DNA from: Streptomyces sp. CC228A | Lineage (GTDB): Bacteria; Actinomycetota; Actinomycetes; Streptomycetales; Streptomycetaceae | Assembly: GCF_021390935.1 (NCBI RefSeq) | Contig: NZ_JAJPUI010000001.1 | Location: 372,001-436,000, forward strand | Reading direction: 5' to 3' | DNA length: 64,000 nt | Part shown: positions 53,950 through 63,444 of the stretch, one piece after another | Numbering within the stretch: position 1 is the first letter of the stretch | Layout: each line of letters opens with the position of its first letter | The notes under the pieces: model-generated | The model's database searches: none | What the model was told of the DNA's origin: nothing | Seen by the model: the letters and a program-made list of their open reading frames with translations, nothing else | Made by a program: the position numbers and the translations under genes

Positions 53950-55485
53950 TCACGCGGTGTCCGTCCGGGCGGCGGCCATCCCGGCGGCGTCGAGGAGGGC
54001 GGTGCCGACGATGAGGTCGGCGCCGCCGAACTCGGGGTCGTCGAGCGGCGTGCCGTCGTCGACGGCGAACAGCAGGCGCTGCTCGCCCTGCCGGTAGGCG
54101 GTGCCGACCGGGGGGCTCGCGGCGTGCACCGCGAGGAGGGCCACGAGGTACGGCAGGTCGGGGTCGCGGCGGCGGGCGTCGGCGAGGAGCCCGGAGAGGC
54201 GGCGCGGGGCGTCGTGCTCCAGGTCGAGGAGTTCCATGGCCATGGTGAGCTGCGCCTCGCTGAACCGGCTGTCGTCGGGTGTGGCGATCAGGTCCGGCTT
54301 GGGCATCTCGGCGCCGAGGTGCTCGCGCTCCTGCGGCGGGGTGAGGAGCAGGTCGACGAGGTCGCCGAGGCGGACGGCCCCGGGGCTGCGCAGTCCCGTG
54401 CCGCGGGCGAAGTAGGCGTCGGTGACGCGGACGGCCTGTTCCCTGGGCAGCGGCAGCAGCGGGGCGAGGAGCTGGCCGTGCAGGTCGAGGCCGGTGCGGG
54501 CGGCGGGCCGGGCGAAGGCCTGCCGGTCCTGCTCCGCGCGGAACAGCGGTCCGGCCTCCAGGAGGCGGGACTGGAGCTGGGTGTGGCGGCGGATGCAGTC
54601 CTTGACGATGTCGACGAGTTCGGCGGCGCGCCGCTTGTGCTCGGGGTCCTCCGCCTCGTCGCGCGCCTTGCGGATGTTGGTGAGGATCGCGTTCTCGTGC
54701 CGGTAGCGGTCGGCGACGTGGGCGAGGGCCTCGTCGATCATGTCGGGGACGGCGCTGAGCCAGTCGACGACCCGGACGTTGCGCCGGGTGGCCTCCAGGG
54801 TCCTGCGGAGCGTTTCCGCGTACTGCACGGTGCGGTAGCGGGCCTGCTCGGCGGCGAGCTGCGCGTCCGCCAGCCGGCCGCGGCTGATGAGGACCTCCAG
54901 CTTGACCTCGGCGGCGATCTGGGCACTGGTGACGTCCGTGTCGAGGGCGCCGACGAGGACGTTCACGGCTTCGTCCGTGGTGCGGAGGTAGACCGCGCCG
55001 CCGTAGCCGGGGACCTCCTCGATGAGCTTGAAGTCGTAGTCGCGGCGGACGTAGACGCCGTCGGCGCCGAACGTGCCGTACACGGCGCGGAAGCCGCGGT
55101 CGACGCTGCCGACGTTGATCAGGTTCTCCAGCACCCAGCGGGCGACCCGCTCGTGCTCGGCGGCGGGTCGCCGGGGTGCCTGCGCGGCGACGCGGGGCAG
55201 CAGCCGGGCGACGATCTGCTCGTGGTCGGCGCCGGTGTCGAAGTCCATGTTGAGCGTGACGAGGTCGATCGCCGCGAGGGCGACCTCCGCCATGGCGTAG
55301 ACCGAGTACTCCCCCGCCAGGTTCGCCTTGCGGGCGTCCAGGTCGTGCAGCGGAGCGGTGCAGGCGAGGGCGCGCAGGCGGCGCGCCAGCCCTTCGTCGG
55401 CGGCCGGGCCCTGCGCGGGCCTCGGCCCCGCGCTGAGCTGGGGCGCAGCGGCTTCCGTCGGTTCCGTCGGGGCAGGCGAAGTCAC
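53950..55485 (-). CDS. MukF/MksF-like (JetA-like) kleisin candidate of the SMC-type complex
   Basis: A 511-residue, mostly helical protein. Residues about 25-190 include ARWVLENLINVGSVDRGFRA and YDFKLIEEVPGYGGAVYLRT; a long helix with SRGRLADAQLAAEQARYRTV and RTLEATRRNVRVVDWLSAVP follows; then ENAILTNIRKARDEAEDPEH. A winged-helix start, central coiled coil and C-terminal domain are the layout of MksF/JetA kleisins. I do not see a named motif, so this call rests on architecture and on position as first gene of the trio. The start is GTG 55485. Confidence 0.55.
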   Translation of the reverse strand: MTSPAPTEPTEAAAPQLSAGPRPAQGPAADEGLARRLRALACTAPLHDLDARKANLAGEYSVYAMAEVALAAIDLVTLNMDFDTGADHEQIVARLLPRVAAQAPRRPAAEHERVARWVLENLINVGSVDRGFRAVYGTFGADGVYVRRDYDFKLIEEVPGYGGAVYLRTTDEAVNVLVGALDTDVTSAQIAAEVKLEVLISRGRLADAQLAAEQARYRTVQYAETLRRTLEATRRNVRVVDWLSAVPDMIDEALAHVADRYRHENAILTNIRKARDEAEDPEHKRRAAELVDIVKDCIRRHTQLQSRLLEAGPLFRAEQDRQAFARPAARTGLDLHGQLLAPLLPLPREQAVRVTDAYFARGTGLRSPGAVRLGDLVDLLLTPPQEREHLGAEMPKPDLIATPDDSRFSEAQLTMAMELLDLEHDAPRRLSGLLADARRRDPDLPYLVALLAVHAASPPVGTAYRQGEQRLLFAVDDGTPLDDPEFGGADLIVGTALLDAAGMAAARTDTA

Positions 55486-55625
55486 GGTGGACAGAGTAGG
55501 TCCTCGGACTGACAGCGGTCGAAACGGCGGACCTCCGGGGACACTGATCCTTTACGGTGGCGGGCACCGCGCGGTGGTGCGCCGGGCGGCAGGGCCGGTG
55601 GCGGGAGCGGAGCGGGAAGGTCTGC

Positions 55626-56777
55626 GTGGACATGCACACGAACAGGGACGGCGGGTACGGCGTGTTCCGCGGGGGCGCCGGTCCGCGCGGCGGCGGGCAG
55701 GCGCCGGGCGGCGAGGGGTACGCGGGCCTGCGCGGGAGCCGGGGCGGGGACCGGAACCGGGGTGCGCGCGGTGAGGCCCGGACCGTGCGCCTCGACGGGG
55801 GCGCGGGCGGTGTCGGAGGTGCGGGCCTGCGCGGGGGCCCGGACGTGCCCGCGGGCGGGGCCGGTGACTCGGGCGGCGTGCCGGGATCCGCGCGCCCGGA
55901 CGCGGGCGCGGGTGGCGGTGGCGGTGGCGACCGCGGCGCGGGCACCCCGCCCGGGGCGGTGCCCCGGCACGGGGACAGGCTCCGGCACGAGGGCACGGAC
56001 GCGGGCCCGGGCGGGGCGGGCGTGTCGATCGACCTGAACGCCGACCTCGGCGAGGGCTTCGGGCGCTGGCGGCTGACCGACGACGAGGCGCTGCTGTCCG
56101 TGGTGACCAGCGCCAACGTGGCGTGCGGCTTCCACGCGGGCGACGCCGTCACCATGCGGCGGGTCTGCTCCCTCGCCGCGGAGCGCGGCGTGCGGATCGG
56201 CGCGCAGGTGTCGTACCGGGACCTCGCCGGTTTCGGGCGGCGCGCGATGGACGTGCCGCCGGACGAGCTGGCCGCCGAGGTGGCGTACCAGATCGGCGCG
56301 CTGGAGGTCTTCGCGCGGGCGGCCGGCGCCCGCGTCGCGTACGTCAAGCCGCACGGCGCGCTGTACCACCGCGTGGTGCGGGACGAGGAGCAGGCGGCGG
56401 CGGTGGTCGAGGGGGTGCTGCTCGCCGGGGCGCGGCTTCCCCTGCTGGGGCTGCCGGGGTCGCTGCTGCACCGGCTGGCCGGGGAGGCGGGGCTGCCGGT
56501 CGTCACGGAGGCGTTCGGGGACCGGGCGTACGCCGCGGACGGCACCCTCGTGCCGCGCGGGCGGGACGGGGCCGTGCTGCACGATCCGGCCGAGGTGGTG
56601 CGGCGGTCGGTGTCGATGGCGCTGACGGGTACGGTCACGTCGCACTCCGGCCGCCCGGTGGCCGTGCGGGCGCGTTCGCTGTGCCTGCACGGCGACACGC
56701 CGGGGTCGGTGGAGCTGGCGCGGCGGGTCCGGGCGGGCCTGGAGGAGGCGGGTGTCCGGGTGGAGCCGTTCGCGTGA
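55626..56777 (+). CDS. pxpA: 5-oxoprolinase subunit A (LamB/YcsF family) with Gly-rich N-terminal extension
   Basis: The family domain starts at about residue 133: SIDLNADLGEGFGRWRLTDD, ANVACGFHAGDAVTMRRVCS, YVKPHGALYHRVV and SLCLHGDTPGSVELARRVRA. With PxpB and PxpC it hydrolyses 5-oxoproline to glutamate using ATP. Ahead of it are about 130 Gly/Arg-rich residues with strongly GC-biased third positions, so they look translated. GTG 55626 is chosen because GGAAGG lies five bases upstream; the domain-only start would be GTG 56022, which has no ribosome site. First gene of the pxpABC operon, divergent from the SMC-like trio. Confidence 0.88.
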   Translation: MDMHTNRDGGYGVFRGGAGPRGGGQAPGGEGYAGLRGSRGGDRNRGARGEARTVRLDGGAGGVGGAGLRGGPDVPAGGAGDSGGVPGSARPDAGAGGGGGGDRGAGTPPGAVPRHGDRLRHEGTDAGPGGAGVSIDLNADLGEGFGRWRLTDDEALLSVVTSANVACGFHAGDAVTMRRVCSLAAERGVRIGAQVSYRDLAGFGRRAMDVPPDELAAEVAYQIGALEVFARAAGARVAYVKPHGALYHRVVRDEEQAAAVVEGVLLAGARLPLLGLPGSLLHRLAGEAGLPVVTEAFGDRAYAADGTLVPRGRDGAVLHDPAEVVRRSVSMALTGTVTSHSGRPVAVRARSLCLHGDTPGSVELARRVRAGLEEAGVRVEPFA

Positions 56778-57388
56778 GGGTGCTGGAGGTGGGCGAGCGG
56801 GCGCTGCTCGTGGAGTTCCCCGACGGTGCGGCGGCCTGGGCGTTCCACGCCGAGGTGCTGCGCCGGAGGGCGGCCGGTTCGCTGCCGCCCGTACGGGACG
56901 TGGTGCCCGGGGCGCGGACGGTGCTGCTGGACGGGGTGGACGATCCGCGTGCGCTGGCGGCCCAGGTGGTGCGGTGGACCCCGGAGCCGCTCCACGCGCG
57001 CGTGGAGCCGCTGGTCGAGCTGCCGGTGCGGTACGACGGGCCGGACCTGGCGGAGGTCGCCGCACTGTGGGGGGTGGCGCCGGAAGAGGTCGGGCGGATC
57101 CACGCGGGGCTGGAGCACCGGGTGGCGTTCTGCGGGTTCGCCCCCGGCTTCGGCTATCTGACGGGCCTGCCGGAGCGGTACCAGGTGCCGCGGCGGGCCA
57201 CGCCCCGGACTTCCGTGCCTGCCGGGTCGGTGGCCGTGGCCGGCCCGTACACGGGTGTCTACCCGCGGTCGTCACCCGGTGGCTGGCGGCTGATCGGGGC
57301 GACCGACGCGGTGCTGTGGGACCCGGGCCGGGATCCCGTGGCGCTGCTGTCGCCGGGGGTGCGGGTGCGGTTCGTGGTGGTGCCGTGA
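56774..57388 (+). CDS. pxpB: 5-oxoprolinase subunit B (KipI family)
   Basis: A 204-residue protein of the KipI/allophanate hydrolase subunit 1 family: VGERALLVEFPDGAAAW, ELPVRYDGPDLAEVAALWGV, HRVAFCGFAPGFGYLTGLPE, RRATPRTSVPAGSVAVAGPY and YTGVYPRSSPGGWRLIG. Its GTG start overlaps the pxpA stop (GTGA), so translation is coupled. Confidence 0.93.
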   Translation: MRVLEVGERALLVEFPDGAAAWAFHAEVLRRRAAGSLPPVRDVVPGARTVLLDGVDDPRALAAQVVRWTPEPLHARVEPLVELPVRYDGPDLAEVAALWGVAPEEVGRIHAGLEHRVAFCGFAPGFGYLTGLPERYQVPRRATPRTSVPAGSVAVAGPYTGVYPRSSPGGWRLIGATDAVLWDPGRDPVALLSPGVRVRFVVVP

Positions 57389-57398
57389 GGGAGGCGAC

Positions 57399-58260
57399 GT
57401 GACGGAGCGGGCTTTCACGGTGGTGCGGGGCGGCGCCCTGACCACCGTGCAGGACCAGGGCCGGCCGGGCCACGCCCACCTGGGCGTGCCGCGGTCGGGT
57501 GCGCTGGATCCGGGGGCCGCCGCGCTGGTGAACCGCCTGGTGGGCAATCCGGAAGGCGCGGCGGTGCTGGAGACGACGCTCGACGGGTGCGCGGTGCGGC
57601 CGCACCGCGCCGTGGCCATGGCGGTCGGCGGCGCGCCGTGCCCGGTCGCGGTCGACGGGCGGCCCGCCGCGTGGGGGCGGCGGTGCGGGTTCCGGCGGGC
57701 GCCGTGCTGGACGTGGGGCGGGCCGTGCGCGGCGTGCGGTCGTACGTGGCGTTCGCGGGGGCGTGGCGGTGGAGCCGGTGCTCGGCAGCCGGTCGGCGGA
57801 CCTGCTGGCGGGGCTGGGCCCCGAGCCGCTGGCGGCGGGGGCGGTCCTGCCCTTGGGCCCGGGTCCGCTGCCGCTCGCGACCGGGTGCGACGCGGTGCCG
57901 TGGCCGGGTGTCCCGGGGGAGCTGGTGCTGCGGGTGCGGCTCGGTCCTCGGGACGGATGGTTCACGGAGCGGGCGCTGCGCGTGTTCACCACGGGTGCGT
58001 ACCGGGTGTCCTCTGCGTCCAACCGGATCGGGCTGCGTACGGAGGGCCCGCCGCTGGAGCGGGCCGTGACGGCGGAGCTGCCGAGTGAGGGCATGGTGCG
58101 CGGTGCGGTGCAGGTCCCGCCGGACGGCCGCCCGGTGGTGTTCCTCGCCGACCATCCGACGACCGGGGGGTATCCGGTCGTGGCCGTGGTGCGGGAGGCG
58201 GACCTCGCGGCGGCGGCGCAGGCGGCGCCCGGCTCGACGGTGCGGTTCGTGCGGGGGTGA
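57399..58260 (+). CDS. pxpC: 5-oxoprolinase subunit C (KipA family; frame broken twice)
   Basis: The first frame gives FTVVRGGALTTVQDQGRPGH and the typical SGALDPGAAALVNRLVGNPE. Two changes of frame follow: at the G5 runs 57673-57677 and 57757-57761 one extra G each gives GAAVRVPAGAVLDVGRAVRG, then AFAGGVAVEPVLGSRSADLL, and the rest to 58260 is intact (FTTGAYRVSSASNRIGLRTE, LADHPTTGGYPVVAVV). With both bases added the protein has 287 residues, normal for the family. It carries the KipA/AHS2 domain and completes the 5-oxoprolinase. It starts 10 bp after pxpB, with GGGAGG upstream. Confidence 0.88.
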
Positions 58261-58286
58261 GCGGCTCCGGCGCCGACGCGCTCCGG

Positions 58287-59683
58287 TCACCCCGGCGACA
58301 CGGTCGCGGACGGCCTCGGAGCGGAGGCGGCGGGGCCGGCGCCCCGGTGTCCCGTCGTCCCTGCCGTGCTCCCTTGCCCCCGTGCGTGCAGGCGGTGGCC
58401 GTGGTGGTCGCCCTTCCGGTGTCGGTTCGGCGTGCCGGAGAGGCGGCCGGATCCGCGGCGGGCTCCGCGGCCCGGCCGAGGCCTGCCGGGTCCGTGCGGG
58501 GCACGTCCGCCGGGGGCGGGTACGCGGGGAACGGGTCCGCGGGGACGGGTACACCGGGGGCGGGCACGCGGGGAACGGGTACCCCCGGGGGCGGGTCCAG
58601 CGAGCGGGGGTCGCCCGGGTGCAGGCCTGACGAGAGCACGCCCACCGAGTGCGGGCCCGCCGGGTACGGGCCCGCCGAGCGCTGGTCCAGCGAGCACGGG
58701 TCGCCCCAGTGCAGGCCCGGCGAGAGCACGCCCGCCGAATGCAGGCCCGCCGAGCGCGGGTGCAGGGAGCACGGGTCGCCCCAGTGCAAGCCCGGCGAGA
58801 GCACGCCCACCGAATGCAGGCCGACCAGGTACGAGCCCGCCGAGCGCGGGTCCGCCGGGGGCAGCGCGGCGAGTGCGGCTGCGGCTTCGCGCCGGGCGCG
58901 GGCGTCGAGGCGGGCGCCGGTGCCCCGCGCCCAGGCCGCCGTCTCGGCCCCGGCCAGTACGAGCAGCTGCGGCAGCAGGTCGCGGAACCGCCGTGCCACC
59001 CAGGCGGTCCCCGCGGTCGCCATCCACCGCAGGGTGTCCGCGCGGGTGGGCGGCGGCTGGTCCGGTACGCAGCCGGGAGCGGGACCGTGCGCCAGCCCCC
59101 GGTCGGCCGGCAGCGCGTGGAACCGCGCGGCCACGACGCGGTGGCCGCGCTCCCCGGGGTGGAGCCGGTCGGCGCTCCACAGGCTCCGGTCCTTCACCCA
59201 CTCGGCGTCCGCGAGGTGCACGTGGACGGTGTCGTGGCGGGCGGACAGGGCGTGCACGACGGTGTTGACGGCGCGCTGGCGCCGGGCCAGGGGGCGGGCC
59301 AGCGGGGGTGGCAGCCGGAGCATGCGCCCCGGGTCGGGCAGACAGGCCGTCAGGAGCACCGTGCCGCCGCGGGCCAGTCGGCCCAGAGCACGGTCGAGGT
59401 CGGCGGCCACCTGGGCGATGTCGAAGGAGGCCCGCAGGGTGTCGTTGAGCCCCACGACGACGGCGGCCAGATCGGGCCCGTAGGCGAGGGCGCGCGGTAC
59501 CTGCTCCACGGCCACGTCCCGTACGAGCGCGCCGCTGACCGCGAGGTTGCGGAACTCGGCGGTGCGCGGCGCGTCCTCCGGCGACAGGGCCCCGGCGAGG
59601 AGCGCCGCCCAGCCGCGCAGGCCGGCTGCGACGGGGTCGCCGACGCCCGCGGTGAGGGAGTCACCCAGCGCGGCGAACCGCAG
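58287..59683 (-). CDS. SGNH/GDSL hydrolase with repetitive tail (start and end disturbed)
   Basis: The frame shows the SGNH blocks: FAALGDSLTAGVGDPVAAGL (nucleophile Ser), FRNLAVSGALVRDV, VVVGLNDTLRASFDI (Asn block) and the catalytic Asp/His pair in SADRLHPGERGHRVVA. The enzyme is an esterase or lipase, or acyl hydrolase; target unknown. No ATG, GTG or TTG is available in frame between 60160 and 59515, and the frame joins the upstream glycosyltransferase if one base is added at 59683-59687. So it is either fused to that gene or its start is damaged. After the domain comes a tail of 5-residue-based repeats. The frame overruns pxpC; an extra base near 58345 would end it at 58287. Confidence 0.72.
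58608..58850. repeat. In-frame imperfect repeats of 75-90 bp in the SGNH tail
   Basis: Three units start with GGGTCGCCC at 58608, 58698 and 58773 (lengths 90 and 75 bp, all multiples of 15). In the SGNH frame, every third base in this stretch is G or C with few exceptions, and the encoded tail repeats SAGVLSPGLHWGDPCSL-like units. Confidence 0.7.
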
Positions 59684-61675
59684 GGGGCGGGCGGGATCCG
59701 CGGGCCGGGCGGAGGCGCGGTTCTCCCCGGCTCGCCGGACGCCGCCCGCGCCGCCGGCGAGGGGGGCGGGAGGGCGCGGCCTGCGCCGGGGACGGCCGCG
59801 GCCGCGGGGTCGGCGAGCAGTCGGGCGGGGACGGCAGGGTCTGCCGGTGGAGGCGAAGCCGGGGGTGCGGGGGCGGCGTCCCCGCGTCGGGGGCGGTCAC
59901 GGGGCTTCCCCGGTTCTGGGGGCCGGGGCCTGCCCGCCGCTGCCTCCCGCCAGGACCGCAGGCCCCGGGCCGCCCGGCGCGGCCGCGGGCGGCCCGGGGC
60001 GTACCGCGCGCCGCCGTCGGGCGGAGCCTGCGGGACGGCGCCGTGAGGGACGCCGTACGCCGCGGCCGGTGCGGTCTCGGGCGGGACGCCGTGCGCAGCA
60101 CCGTGCACGCCCCCACGTGCCGCGTCATACACGCCACGCTGCGGGCCGTCGTGCGCCGCGTCATACGCGCCACCCTGCGGGCCGTCGTGCGCCGCGTCGT
60201 GCGCCGTGAGGAAGGCGGCGACCGCGCGGTCCCACGAGAAGAGCTCCGCCCGGGCCCTGGCCGCGGCGCGGCGCACCCGCTCCGGACGGGACAGTACGGC
60301 CTGGACGGCGGCGGCGAACGCCTCCGGCGTGTCGCGGGCGGCGACACCGGCCCCGGCGACGACCTCCGGCAGCGCGGAGGAGGCACTGACGACGACGGGC
60401 GTGCCGCAGGCCAGGGCCTCCAGCGCGGACAGTCCGAAGGTCTCGGCCGGCCCCGGTGCCAGGCACACGTCCGCAGCCGCCTGGAGCCCGGCGAGGGTCT
60501 GCCGGGCCCGTATGTGCCCGACGAAGTCCACAGGCAGCCGCAGCTCCCGGGCCCTGCGCTCCAGTGAGCGGCGCAGGGGGCCGTCGCCGGCCACGACGAG
60601 GGCCGCGCGCACGCCCCGGTGCCGCAGCACCGCCAGGGTGTCCAGGGCCATGCCGGGACGCTTCTCGACCGACAGCCGGGAGCAGAGCAGCAGGAGCACG
60701 TCCGCCCCCCGCGCGTAGTGCGCCCGCAGGGCGTCGTCGCGCTGGTCGGGTCGGCGTCGGCGCAGGTCGACGCCGAGCGGTGCCCGCACGACGTTCCGCG
60801 CGCCGATCCGGAGGAACTCCCGCTCCGCCCACCGCGTGGTGCACACGATCCTGCTGTACGCCCAGGCGCTGCGCCGGTTGAGCCGGTCCGCGAGGCCGGC
60901 CGCGGGGCCCGGCGGCACGCCCCAGGCGCGCAGCACGCCGTCGGCGGTCTCGTGGGACACCATGACGGCCGGGACGCGGGCGCGGCGTGCCCACTCCCCC
61001 GTCCAGCGCAGGGTGGTGCGGTCGCAGACCTCAAGGCGGTCGGGGGCCAGTTCCCCGAGCAGCCGGCTCAGCGCCCGGCGTCCGGCGAGGACGCGGTAGC
61101 CGCCGGTCCCGGGCAGTTCGGGTCCGGGGAGGGTGATGACCCGGCCCTGCGGGGTGTCCTCGTCCGCGGCCTCGGCGCCGGGGACGACGAGGACGGGCTC
61201 GTGGCCCGCTGCCGCGTAGCCCCGGCCGAGCTCGTCGAGGGCGGTGCGCAGCCCGCCGGACGCCGGGGCGACGAAGTTGGCGAGCCGCACGATCCGCAGC
61301 CCGCGGGCCCCGCCTGCGGCGGCCGCGCCGCTCCCGCCGAACGCAGGGAACGGCATGACCGGACCGTACGCACGGGTCACGGCGCCCTCGTCGAGCCCGT
61401 CCCCCGGGCCGGACACGGCGCCGGGGCCGGACACGGCACCGGCGGCGCCGACCGCACCGCGCGGGTCGGAAGCACCCCGTCCGCCGGCTGCGCCGCGCAC
61501 GTCGGTGGCCTGGTGACCGCTGCCGGCACGGCGGTGCGTACCGCCCGTCCCCGCGCGCCGCCGCCTCCCGGCCGTCGCCCGCCCCGCGTGCTTCCACGGC
61601 ACGGGCACCGGCACCGGTCCCGCCGCCCCCCTCACCGGTCCCGCCGCGCCCGCTGCTGCCGTACGCGGCGCTCAT
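59684..61675 (-). CDS. Glycosyltransferase, GT4-like (start frame disturbed; possibly fused to SGNH hydrolase)
   Basis: A GT-B enzyme. RIVRLANFVAPASGGLRTAL is the N-terminal motif, the linker region reads RAPLGVDLRRRRPDQRDDAL, and the C-terminal nucleotide-sugar site is APGPAETFGLSALEALACGT. Substrate and product are unknown; its neighbour is another GT4-like enzyme, so both may build one glycan or glycolipid. An ATG at 61675 overlaps the stop of that gene (ATGA), but lies in another frame and would need two extra bases; GTG 61380 and ATG 61356 are in the main frame. After the enzyme domain (ending near 60220) the frame has a His/Ala-rich repeat (AHDAAHDGPQGGAYDAA) and Pro-rich tail. Confidence 0.78.
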
Positions 61676-62796
61676 GCCGCCACCGCCCGCTGCGCCCGGC
61701 TGTCCAGCACCTCCGCGTAGTGGTCGAGCAGCCGGTCGCCGACCGCCTGCCACGTACGCCCCTCCACGGCGGCCCGCCCGGCACCGCCGTAGTCCGTGCG
61801 GCGGGCGGGGTCCGCGGCCAGCCCGGCGACGGCCGCGCACAGGGCGTCCGGGTCGTGGGGCGGGACGAGCAGGCCGGTCACGCCATGCCGTACGAGGTCC
61901 AGCGGGCCGCCCGCGGCCGGGGCCACCACGGGGAGCCCGCAGGCCATGGCCTCCTGCACGGTCTGGCAGAACGTCTCGTAGGGCCCGGTGTGGGCGAACA
62001 CGTCGAACGACGCGAAGATCGTGGCCAGTTCGTCCCCCGTACGCCGGCCGAGGAAGACCGCGCCGGGCAGGGCGGTCCGCAGGCCGGGCTCGCTGGGCCC
62101 GTCGCCGACGACCACGACGCGTACGCCGGGCAGGCCGCACACTCCTGCCAGCAGTTCCACGTGCTTCTCGGGCGCGAGCCGCCCGACGTACCCCACGAGC
62201 AGTTCGCCCCGGGGCGCGAGGGTGCGGCGCAGTGCCTCGTCCCGCCGACCGGGCCGGAAGCGGTCGGTGTCGACGCCGCGCGGCCACAGGTGGACCCGCG
62301 GCACGCCGTGGGCGGCGAGGTCTCGGGCGGCCGCGGTGGACGGGGCGAGGGTCCGGTCCGCGGCGGCGTGCACCGCCCGCATGCGCCGCCACGCGGCCGC
62401 CTCCCCGCGCCCAGGTAGGCGCGGGCGTAGCCGCCGAGGTCGGTCTGGTAGACGGCGACGGCGGGCAGCCCGAGGCGGCGGCGGCCGCCATGCCCCGCAC
62501 CCCCAGCACGAAGGGGCGGCGAGGTGGACGAGGTCGGCCCGGTGGGCGGCGATCGCGGCGCCGGCGCGCCTGCTGGGCAGCGCCACCCGGACCTGCGGGT
62601 AGCCGGGCAGCGGCAGTGCCGGGACGCGCACGACGGGGCAGGGCGCCGGTTCCGTGTCGCCCGTCTCGGGGCCGGCGGGGGCGATCACGAGGGGCTCGTG
62701 GCCGCGGGTGGCGAGGTGCCGGGCGGTCTGGAGGGCGCAGTGGGCCACGCCGTTGACGTCGGGAGGGAAGGACTCGGTGACGATGACGACACGCAT
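61672..62796 (-). CDS. Glycosyltransferase, GT4-like (middle out of frame)
   Basis: The ends are in frame: MRVVIVTESFPPDVNGVAHC with the usual Gly/His motif, and then YVGRLAPEKHVELLAGVCGL, GDGPSEPGLRTALPGAVFLG, PYETFCQTVQEAMACGLPVV. Between about 62545 and 62405 the ORF reads Arg/Pro-rich noise; with one base added at 62513-62516, one at 62472-62489 and one at 62403-62406, it becomes PFVLGVRGMAAAARLGLPAV followed by YQTDLGGYARAYLG, a normal Rossmann half. Start is ATG 62796. It uses a nucleotide-activated hexose on a lipid or glycan acceptor that cannot be named. It overlaps the next gene in ATGA. Confidence 0.82.
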   Translation of the reverse strand: MRVVIVTESFPPDVNGVAHCALQTARHLATRGHEPLVIAPAGPETGDTEPAPCPVVRVPALPLPGYPQVRVALPSRRAGAAIAAHRADLVHLAAPSCWGCGAWRPPPPRAARRRRLPDRPRRLRPRLPGRGEAAAWRRMRAVHAAADRTLAPSTAAARDLAAHGVPRVHLWPRGVDTDRFRPGRRDEALRRTLAPRGELLVGYVGRLAPEKHVELLAGVCGLPGVRVVVVGDGPSEPGLRTALPGAVFLGRRTGDELATIFASFDVFAHTGPYETFCQTVQEAMACGLPVVAPAAGGPLDLVRHGVTGLLVPPHDPDALCAAVAGLAADPARRTDYGGAGRAAVEGRTWQAVGDRLLDHYAEVLDSRAQRAVAA

Positions 62797-63444
62797 AGGG
62801 GTGTTGTCGCCGCGCCGGGCGAGGGGCCGCCGACTTGGATCTGTCGCCGCGGGGAACGCGCCATGAGCGTTTGGGCCCGGCCCGGTCCCGGGTGCCGGCC
62901 GCGGACGACCCGCTCCTCCCGCCCGGCCTGAACCCCGGACCGCACCGGCGGCGAACCGCCCCAGAACCCGGACCACACCGAGGAACCCGGCCCAAACCAA
63001 GGGACCCTGACCACACCGGGCACCCGGACCACACCGAGGGACCCGGGCCACCCCAAGGACCTCTACCACCCCTCGACCGGGCCCGCCCCGTCGACCCGGA
63101 CCACGCAACCCATCGGGACCTCCAGGCCCCTCAGCCCCCTCAGGCACGGACGCCTCTCAGGCCCCTCAGACCCGAACGCCCCGCCCCGCCCCGCCCTGAC
63201 CGCTCACGCCTCCCGGCCCCCGAGGCCCCGGCCAACCCCAACCACCCCGACCACCCCGACCACCCGGACCACCCCGACCACCCCAACGCTCCACGGACCG
63301 CTGACGCCCCGCGAACTGCTCAGACACCGACAGGGCTCGGACAGGCCCGACAGGGCACGCACAGGCCCCGGGTGCCGCACCGGTAAACGGGAACGCGGGG
63401 AGTCACCGGCGGCGCCGCCCCGAACGCGGTGCCGCCGCCGGCCG
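62797..63444. other. Intergenic region with low-complexity repeats
   Basis: A 648-base spacer. From about 62930 to 63070 it has repeated GGACCACACCGAGGGACCC words. From 63232 to 63285 it has about six 9-bp units (ACCACCCCG and close variants). A plus-strand open frame (62835-63386) crosses it, but reads only as His/Pro/Asp repeats and resembles no family. Confidence 0.6.
63232..63285. repeat. 9-bp tandem repeat, about six copies
   Basis: Units ACCACCCCG at 63241, 63250 and 63268, with variants ACCACCCGG at 63259 and ACCACCCCA at 63277, and a diverged unit before. It lies upstream of no visible gene start. Confidence 0.8.

Noticed and set aside
62835..63386. A 183-codon plus-strand His/Pro/Asp-rich protein
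   Set aside because: It is made by the 9-bp and related DNA repeats, lacks a ribosome site and resembles no family.
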